From contig NZ_CP080521.1 in assembly GCF_019468565.1 (NCBI RefSeq), positions 6,386,001 through 6,450,000 of the forward strand: a stretch of DNA of 64,000 bases, in the 5' to 3' direction. The notes under the pieces are model-generated. The model saw only the letters and a program-made list of their open reading frames with translations. It did no database searches and was not told the DNA's origin. This document shows positions 59,210 to 64,000 of this stretch, piece by piece. Position 1 is the stretch's first letter. Each line of letters starts with the position of its first letter. The translations under genes were made by a program, and so were the position numbers. The DNA is from Pseudonocardia sp. DSM 110487. Its GTDB lineage: Bacteria > Actinomycetota > Actinomycetes > Mycobacteriales > Pseudonocardiaceae.

Positions 59210-59908
59210 ATGACGCGCCCGACCGAGCACGAGGTGCTCGCCGCGGTGCTCCAGATCCGCTGCGGGTCGCTCCAGGTGCTCGCCTGGCAGCGCGCGCTGC
59301 CCCCCGACGCCGGCCGCTGGGCCCTGCCGGGCGGCCTGCTCGGCGACGACGAGGACGTCGAGCGGTCGGTCCGCCGCCAGCTCGCGGAGAAGGTCGACCT
59401 GCGCGAGGTCACCCACGTCGAGCAGCTCGGGGTGTTCAGCCGGCCGGGCCGGGTGCCGGACGTCCGGCGGGTCGCCACCGCGTTCCTCGGGCTCGTGCGG
59501 TCCGACGCCGATCCGGCGGTGCCGCCGGACACGCACTGGCATCCCCTCGCGGCGCTACCGCCGACCGCGTTCGACCATGCCGAGATCATCGCGGCCGCCC
59601 GCGACCGGCTGCGCGCGAAGCTCTCCTACACCAACCTCGGGTTCGCGCTCGCTCCCCGCGAGTTCACGATCTCCGCCCTGCGCGACCTGTACGCCGCCGC
59701 GCTCGGGCACCCGGTGTCGGCCACCAACCTGCAACGCGTGCTGACCAGGCGCCAGGTCCTCGAACCGACCGGTGAGGTCGCCCCGCCCGGGCCCGTGGGC
59801 GGCAGGCCCGCGGCGCTCTTCCGGTTCACCGACCGCACCCTGCGCGTGACCGACGCATTCGCCGTGCTGCGACCGCCCAGCGAAGCAACCCGCGGAGTCG
59901 TACCGTAA
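59210..59908 (+). CDS. nrtR: NrtR-type NUDIX transcriptional regulator of NAD synthesis
   Basis: 232 residues. N-terminal NUDIX fold (1-130) and C-terminal winged helix (about 145-225: FTISALRDLYAAALGHPVSA then TNLQRVLTRRQVLEP). The NUDIX box reads GGLLGDDEDVERSVRRQLAE, then KVDL: the RExxEE core is degenerate (RQLAEK), so it is unlikely to hydrolyse and should sense ADP-ribose, as NrtR does. Divergent from nadABC with an operator between. Followed after 4 bp by the LON-domain gene. Confidence 0.88.
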   Translation: MTRPTEHEVLAAVLQIRCGSLQVLAWQRALPPDAGRWALPGGLLGDDEDVERSVRRQLAEKVDLREVTHVEQLGVFSRPGRVPDVRRVATAFLGLVRSDADPAVPPDTHWHPLAALPPTAFDHAEIIAAARDRLRAKLSYTNLGFALAPREFTISALRDLYAAALGHPVSATNLQRVLTRRQVLEPTGEVAPPGPVGGRPAALFRFTDRTLRVTDAFAVLRPPSEATRGVVP

Positions 59909-59912
59909 CGAC

Positions 59913-60596
59913 GTGGCCGAGACGCTCCCACTGTTCCCGCTGGGCACGGTGTTACTGCCCGGAGCCACGCTGCCGCTGCACGTCTTCGAGCCCCGTTACC
60001 GTCAGCTCACGCTCGACCTCGTCACGGGCGCTGTGCCCGACCGCGAGTTCGGCGTCGTCGCCGTCCGGGAGGGCTGGGCACCCGACGACGACGGCATCGC
60101 CGGGCTGCACACCATCGGCTGCACCGCGGTGCTGCGCGACGTCGAGCGGCTGCCCGACGGCCGCTTCGACCTCGTCACCCACGGCGCCCGCCGGTTCCGC
60201 CTGCTCGATATGGACGCCGACTCGAAGCCGTACCTGATGGGCTCCGTCGAGCACCTCCCCGACGACCCATCGGACGACGCGGCCGTCGGCGAGCTCACCC
60301 GCATCCTGTCCACCGCCGCCCGCGCCGCGCACCGCCGCTACTGCACCACCGCATGGAAGGCGGGCGAGTGGGCAGAGCCGGAACCCGATGTCGAACCGGG
60401 CGCTCTCCCGCACGTCCTCGCCGCCGACTGCCTGCTGCCGGTCAGCGACCGCCAGCGCCTGCTCGAGCTGACCTCCCCCGTGGAGCGGCTGCGGCTGGTA
60501 CGCGTGTTGCTGGCCCGCGAGGCCAGCCTGCTCGCCGAGCTCCACGCCGTCCCCGCACCGATCACGACGTACGCGGTGGACCACAGCGTCAACTGA
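59913..60596 (+). CDS. LON substrate-binding-domain protein
   Basis: 227 residues, a stand-alone LON N-terminal (PUA-like) domain with no ATPase or protease part: LPLFPLGTVLLPGATLPLHV, FEPRYRQLTLDLV, FGVVAVREGWAPDDDG, HTIGCTAVLRDVERLPDGRF and the C-terminal helices VSDRQRLLELTSPVERLRLV. Likely binds proteins, role unknown. GTG 59913 is 4 bp after the nrtR stop, so the two are co-transcribed. Confidence 0.88.
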   Translation: MAETLPLFPLGTVLLPGATLPLHVFEPRYRQLTLDLVTGAVPDREFGVVAVREGWAPDDDGIAGLHTIGCTAVLRDVERLPDGRFDLVTHGARRFRLLDMDADSKPYLMGSVEHLPDDPSDDAAVGELTRILSTAARAAHRRYCTTAWKAGEWAEPEPDVEPGALPHVLAADCLLPVSDRQRLLELTSPVERLRLVRVLLAREASLLAELHAVPAPITTYAVDHSVN

Positions 60597-60598
60597 GA

Positions 60599-60617
60599 CG
60601 CGGTGGTCGTCACCGCG
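60599..60617. terminator. Bidirectional hairpin terminator
   Basis: CGCGGTG-GTCGT-CACCGCG, a perfect 7 bp stem with a 5-base loop, between the convergent LON gene (stop 60596) and EamA gene (stop codon at 60610-60612, inside the stem-loop). Confidence 0.6.
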
Positions 60618-61599
60618 CCTCCGTCGCCAGCGCGCCCACGGCAGGGGCCGCGGTCGATGCCGGTCGGCGATCAGCGCGGCGGACGATCGCGACCTGCGCC
60701 AGCGCCACCCCGCCGAGCATCACCGCGCCGCCCAGGATCTGGGCCGCCGCGAGCCCCTCCCCGAGGACCAGGTAGGCCAGCCCGGCACCCACCACCACCT
60801 CCAGGGTCAGCACCAGGCTCGCCGCCGTCGGCGGCAGCAGCCGCTGCGCGGCCACCGCGAGCAGCACACCCCCGGCCGTGCCGACCAGCCCGACCCACGC
60901 CACCAGCAGCGCGACCGGTACGGCGACGCCGTTCAGGTCCACGTCCCGCAGGAGCGCGTCGAGCGGGAAGGGTGCGATCGCCCCCGTCAGGAGGAGGGTG
61001 CCGGCGCTCACCGTCGTGCCCCACGCCGCCAGCACCAGCGGGTCGTGCCGGCGCAGCCCTCGATCGGCCAGCACGAACCGGGACGCCATGGTCACCGCGG
61101 CCAGCAACCCCAGCACGAAACCGGCCCCATCCAGCGCGAACCCCGCCCACGCGCGCCCCACCAGCCCGAGCCCGAGCAGCGTGGCCGCGATGCCGCCCCA
61201 CACCAGGCCCGACACCGGCTCCCGCCGCACGAACCGCACCCACAGCGCCACCAGCACCGGAGCCAGGTACTCCAGCAGCAGCGCCACCCCGACCGAGAGC
61301 CGCGACAACGACATCATGAACACCACCTGGTTGGCCGCCAGGCTGATCACGCCGTAGGCGCCGACCAGCCACCAGTCGCGCCGCGCGACCCGCAGCCGAC
61401 CGCGGCGCACCACCACCGCGACGACCATCAGCGCGGCGGCAGCGACCAGCAACCGCGCCTGGACCACGTTCACCGCCGGCATCCCGGTGGCCCCAAGCGC
61501 CTTCATCGCCGCCGCCGCGCTCCCCATCGCCAGCGCGGCACCGAGCGCCAACCACAAGCCCACGAATCGACCGGTCGAGCGCTGCACGCTGGTGTTCAC
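60610..61599 (-). CDS. EamA/DMT-family metabolite transporter
   Basis: 329 residues with ten membrane helices in two EamA repeats (LWLALGAALAMGSAAAAMKA at the start; ALLVAWVGLVGTAGGVLLAV in the second half). The family exports amino acids or other metabolites. GTG 61599. Divergent from the CGNR regulator by 26 bp, a frequent pairing in actinobacteria, suggesting that CGNR controls it. Confidence 0.9.
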   Translation of the reverse strand: MNTSVQRSTGRFVGLWLALGAALAMGSAAAAMKALGATGMPAVNVVQARLLVAAAALMVVAVVVRRGRLRVARRDWWLVGAYGVISLAANQVVFMMSLSRLSVGVALLLEYLAPVLVALWVRFVRREPVSGLVWGGIAATLLGLGLVGRAWAGFALDGAGFVLGLLAAVTMASRFVLADRGLRRHDPLVLAAWGTTVSAGTLLLTGAIAPFPLDALLRDVDLNGVAVPVALLVAWVGLVGTAGGVLLAVAAQRLLPPTAASLVLTLEVVVGAGLAYLVLGEGLAAAQILGGAVMLGGVALAQVAIVRRADRRPASTAAPAVGALATEAR

Positions 61600-61625
61600 G
61601 GAACCCAGCCTGCTGTAATGCCCTA

Positions 61626-62150
61626 GTGCAATTCAACCCTTACGGTGGCACCGCGGCACAGCTCGCGGTCGCCCTCGTCAACGCCGGTCCCGCGGCGCCG
61701 CCGGACGCCCTCGACGAGGTACTGGCGACCTACGACTACCGGCCGGCGGACGAGGTCGACCTCGCCGAGGCCCGGGAACTGACGCGCTGGGCGGACCGGC
61801 TGCGCGACGTCTTCGCCGAGACCGATGTGACCCGGCGCGTCGACCTGGTCAACGAGCTCCTCGCCGCCGTCGCCGCCCCGCCCTACATCTCCCAGCACGA
61901 CGGACGGGCCCCGCACTTCCACTACGCCGAGCACGACGCGCCCCTCGTGCACCGCGTCACGGCCTACACAGCGGGCGGCCTCGCCCACGCCCTCTGCGAC
62001 GACCCCCACCGCATCGGCCGCTGCGACCGCCCCGGCTGCGGCACCGTCTTCGTCGACACATCCCGCAACGGCAGGCGCCGCTTCTGCAGCACCCGCTGCG
62101 CCAACAGCGCCCACGTCGCCGACCACCGCCGACGCCGCCAGGAGCGATGA
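61626..62150 (+). CDS. CGNR zinc-finger regulator (ABATE domain)
   Basis: 174 residues. N-terminal ABATE domain and C-terminal CGNR zinc finger: RIGRCDRPGCGTVFVDTS, then RNGRRRFCSTRCANSAHVAD, with four Cys ligands. Probable transcription factor. GTG 61626. Divergent from EamA across only 26 bp, so promoters must overlap. Confidence 0.9.
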   Translation: MQFNPYGGTAAQLAVALVNAGPAAPPDALDEVLATYDYRPADEVDLAEARELTRWADRLRDVFAETDVTRRVDLVNELLAAVAAPPYISQHDGRAPHFHYAEHDAPLVHRVTAYTAGGLAHALCDDPHRIGRCDRPGCGTVFVDTSRNGRRRFCSTRCANSAHVADHRRRRQER

Positions 62151-62226
62151 CCGGCGCTGTCGGTCGGTCCCCCGGCGTGCGGGCGGACACGCGACGCGGG
62201 CACGATGTACCCGGAGGTGATCACGA

Positions 62227-62859
62227 ATGACTGCTCGACCGGCGTTCGACCGGGAGTTCTGGGAAGAGCGGTGGTCGCAGGTCCTGAGTGATCACGGGGA
62301 GCAGATCGCGCAGCGGCCCCCGAACACGCACCTCACCGGCGCGGTGGAGGGCCTGCGGCCCGGACGTGCGCTCGACGCGGGGTGCGGCCACGGATCCGAC
62401 ACGCTCTGGCTCGCCGGTCGCGGGTGGCGGGTCACGGCCGTCGACTTCTCCGCGGCCGCCCTGGCACACGGCCGGTCGACCGCCGAATCGCTCGGTGCCG
62501 ACATCGCCGAGCGCATCGACTGGGTCGAGGGCGACCTCGCCACCTGGGCCCCGCAGCCCGGCCGGTTCGACCTCGTGACGTGCCTCTACGTCCACATCGC
62601 GGGCTCGGTGGAGGAGATGGTGCGACGCATGGCGGCCGGGGTCGCGCCCGGCGGCACGCTCCTGCTGGTCGGCCACCGTCCGGTCGACCCGGCCACCGGG
62701 GCGCCCACGCCCGCGGCCGGCCAGGTGCAGGTCGACGTCGACACCACGGTCGCCGCGCTCGATCCCCACGGCTGGGAGTTCGCCGTCGCCGAGAACCGGC
62801 GACGGGTCCAGTCCGGCAGCGGCGTCGACGCCGTCATCTGCGCACGCCGGCTCGCCTGA
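62227..62859 (+). CDS. Class I SAM-dependent methyltransferase
   Basis: 210 residues. N-terminal FDREFWEERWSQVLSDHGEQ, motif I ALDAGCGHGSDTLWLAGRGW, acidic strand end VTAVDFSAAALAHG, and FDLVTCLYVHIAGSVEEMVR. Resembles thiopurine/tellurite-type small methyltransferases; the acceptor is unknown. ATG 62227, monocistronic, convergent with bsaP. Confidence 0.88.
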   Translation: MTARPAFDREFWEERWSQVLSDHGEQIAQRPPNTHLTGAVEGLRPGRALDAGCGHGSDTLWLAGRGWRVTAVDFSAAALAHGRSTAESLGADIAERIDWVEGDLATWAPQPGRFDLVTCLYVHIAGSVEEMVRRMAAGVAPGGTLLLVGHRPVDPATGAPTPAAGQVQVDVDTTVAALDPHGWEFAVAENRRRVQSGSGVDAVICARRLA

Positions 62860-62884
62860 CGGCAGGTGGCGCACCCGGTAGGGC

Positions 62885-63064
62885 TCAGCGGCTGGCGCGC
62901 TCACCGTGCCGGCTGCAGCGCGCCGTCCAGCCCGTCGGCGTCACCTGCACAACCATGCGCCGCGCGCAGTCCGGGCAGAACCGCGGCGGCTCCAGCATCC
63001 GGCGGTCCGCGCAGCGTGCGTGAGCGCCTTCTGCCGCGGGCTTCCCGCACTGGTCGCAGAACAT
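62885..63064 (-). CDS. bsaP: Biotin synthase auxiliary protein
   Basis: 59 residues: starts MFCDQCGKPAAEGAHARCAD, then RRMLEPPRFCPDCARRMVVQ, then VTPTGWTARCSRHGERASR. Three Cys pairs/singles in a zinc-ribbon-like or cluster-binding pattern. It lies 7 bp after bioB on the same strand. In actinobacteria such small proteins next to bioB (BsaP) are needed for biotin synthase activity, probably in rebuilding its iron-sulfur cluster. Confidence 0.85.
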   Translation of the reverse strand: MFCDQCGKPAAEGAHARCADRRMLEPPRFCPDCARRMVVQVTPTGWTARCSRHGERASR

Positions 63065-63071
63065 CGGTCCG

Positions 63072-64000
63072 CTAGATCGTCTCGCTCAGCGCCTTGATCG
63101 GCATCTGCAGCTCGCCGAGCAAATCGATGTCCGACTCCGCCGGGCGGCCGAGCGTGGTCAGGTAGTTGCCGACGATCACTGCGTTGATCCCGCCGAGCAG
63201 GCCCTGGCGCGCGCCAAGGTCGCCGAGCGTGATCTCCCGCCCGCCCGCGAACCGCAGCACGGTGCGCGGCAGCGCCAGCCGGAACGCCGCGACGGCGCGC
63301 AGCGCGTCGCGCGCGTCGAGGGGCTCCAGGTCGCCGAAGGGGGTGCCCGGGCGCGGGTTGAGGAAGTTGAGCGGGACCTCGTCCGGGGTGAGCGCCGCGA
63401 GCTGCCCGGCGAACTCGGCACGCTGCTCCATGCTCTCCCCCATCCCGAGGATGCCGCCGCAGCACACCTCCATCCCGGCCTCGCGCACCAGCGAGAGAGT
63501 CTCCCAGCGCTCCTCCCACGTGTGCGTGGTGACGACGTTCGGGAAGTGGGAGCGGGCGGTCTCCAGGTTGTGGTTGTAGCGGTGGACGCCCATCGCGGCG
63601 AGCTGGTCGACCTGCTCGGGCGTGAGCATGCCCAGCGAGCAGGCGATGTTGATGTCGACCTCGTCCTTGATCGCCGCGATGCCGGCGGCGACCTGTGCCA
63701 TCAGCCGCTCGTTGGGCCCGCGGACGGCCGCGACGATGCAGAACTCCGTGGCCCCGGTCTTCGCCGTCTGCTTCGCCGCTTCCACCAGCGACGGGACGTC
63801 CAGCCATGCCGAGCGCACCGGCGAGTCGAACAGGCCCGACTGCGAGCAGAAGTGGCAGTCCTCGGGGCAGCCGCCGGTCTTCAGGGAGATGATCCCCTCG
63901 ACCTCGACTTCCGGCCCGCACCAGCGCATCCGGACCTCGTGCGCCAGCTCCAGCAGCGGTTCGAGGGCCTCGTCGGGGAGTCGCAGGACGTCGAGCACCT
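63072..64000 (-). CDS. bioB: Biotin synthase, 5' end beyond window
   Basis: Partial: 309 codons to the right edge; the first 20-40 codons lie outside. A radical-SAM enzyme inserting sulfur into dethiobiotin. The SAM cluster motif is in TGGCPEDCHFCSQSG; further FCIVAAVRGPNERLMAQVAA, INIACSLGMLTPEQV, YNHNLETARSHFPNVVTTHT, and CCGGILGMGES. The 2Fe-2S ligands (Cys in IACSLG and CCGG, and the Arg in LRFAGGRE) are present. Forms an operon with bsaP. Confidence 0.95.
   Translation of the reverse strand, partial: VLDVLRLPDEALEPLLELAHEVRMRWCGPEVEVEGIISLKTGGCPEDCHFCSQSGLFDSPVRSAWLDVPSLVEAAKQTAKTGATEFCIVAAVRGPNERLMAQVAAGIAAIKDEVDINIACSLGMLTPEQVDQLAAMGVHRYNHNLETARSHFPNVVTTHTWEERWETLSLVREAGMEVCCGGILGMGESMEQRAEFAGQLAALTPDEVPLNFLNPRPGTPFGDLEPLDARDALRAVAAFRLALPRTVLRFAGGREITLGDLGARQGLLGGINAVIVGNYLTTLGRPAESDIDLLGELQMPIKALSETI

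Overview
This is a 64 kb chromosomal window from a very GC-rich actinomycete. Many starts are GTG, and coding is dense with frequent ATGA or GTGA four-base overlaps. Actinobacterial hallmarks include PriA (HisA/TrpF), BsaP next to bioB, an NrtR-type regulator divergent from nadABC, and an IdeR/DtxR-like iron box. The mix suggests Pseudonocardiales or a relative; this is an inference, because no rRNA or other phylogenetic marker lies in the window. No tRNA, rRNA or CRISPR array was seen.

Layout. 0.6-5.7 kb is an eroded catabolic/transport locus: a truncated cyclase, LacI regulator, Zn-alcohol dehydrogenase, UPF0261 protein, orphan ABC substrate-binding lipoprotein and a permease remnant. An MHS-type MFS transporter follows. 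7.2-12.7 kb holds small genes (STAS, FkbM, PrmC-like, HxlR/AzoR, DUF1992) and a deletion scar that removed the 5' halves of a divergent NmrA-like/HxlR pair. 12.7-17 kb carries two tandem Ser/Thr kinases with extracytoplasmic PQQ-like propellers. 16.95-18.45 kb is a chain of three TA-flanked mobile units: a 163 bp palindromic MITE, an IS630-family element and a 162 bp palindromic MITE. A second, inverted copy of the last MITE lies at 42.07 kb.

18.4-34 kb contains DUF2461-lgt, an epimerase/TetR pair with a strong operator, the trp operon (VOC-trpE-membrane protein-trpC-trpB-trpA), an FhuF-like protein with an iron box, an orphan LuxR response regulator with the tail of its deleted kinase, an alanyl-tRNA editing protein, and hisI-hisF-priA plus hisH. 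The trp operon has no trpF; PriA supplies that step. The rest of the his operon (hisD-hisC-hisB and a PHP phosphatase) lies at 43.6-47.5 kb. Between the two his blocks is a seven-gene operon of unknown substrate: HisN-like phosphatase, small membrane protein, Na+/solute symporter, M20 carbamoylase-like hydrolase, amidase and two choline-kinase-like phosphotransferases. It is divergent from a GntR regulator.

47.5-55.6 kb has two tandem matrixin-like metalloproteases, a five-gene overlapping catabolic operon (polysaccharide deacetylase/allantoinase-like, MFS, SDR, PanE-like, M20) and a divergent SDR. 55.6-60.6 kb is nadABC with NrtR and its operator, then a LON-domain protein. The window ends with EamA, CGNR regulator, methyltransferase, bsaP and the 3' part of bioB, which runs off the right edge.
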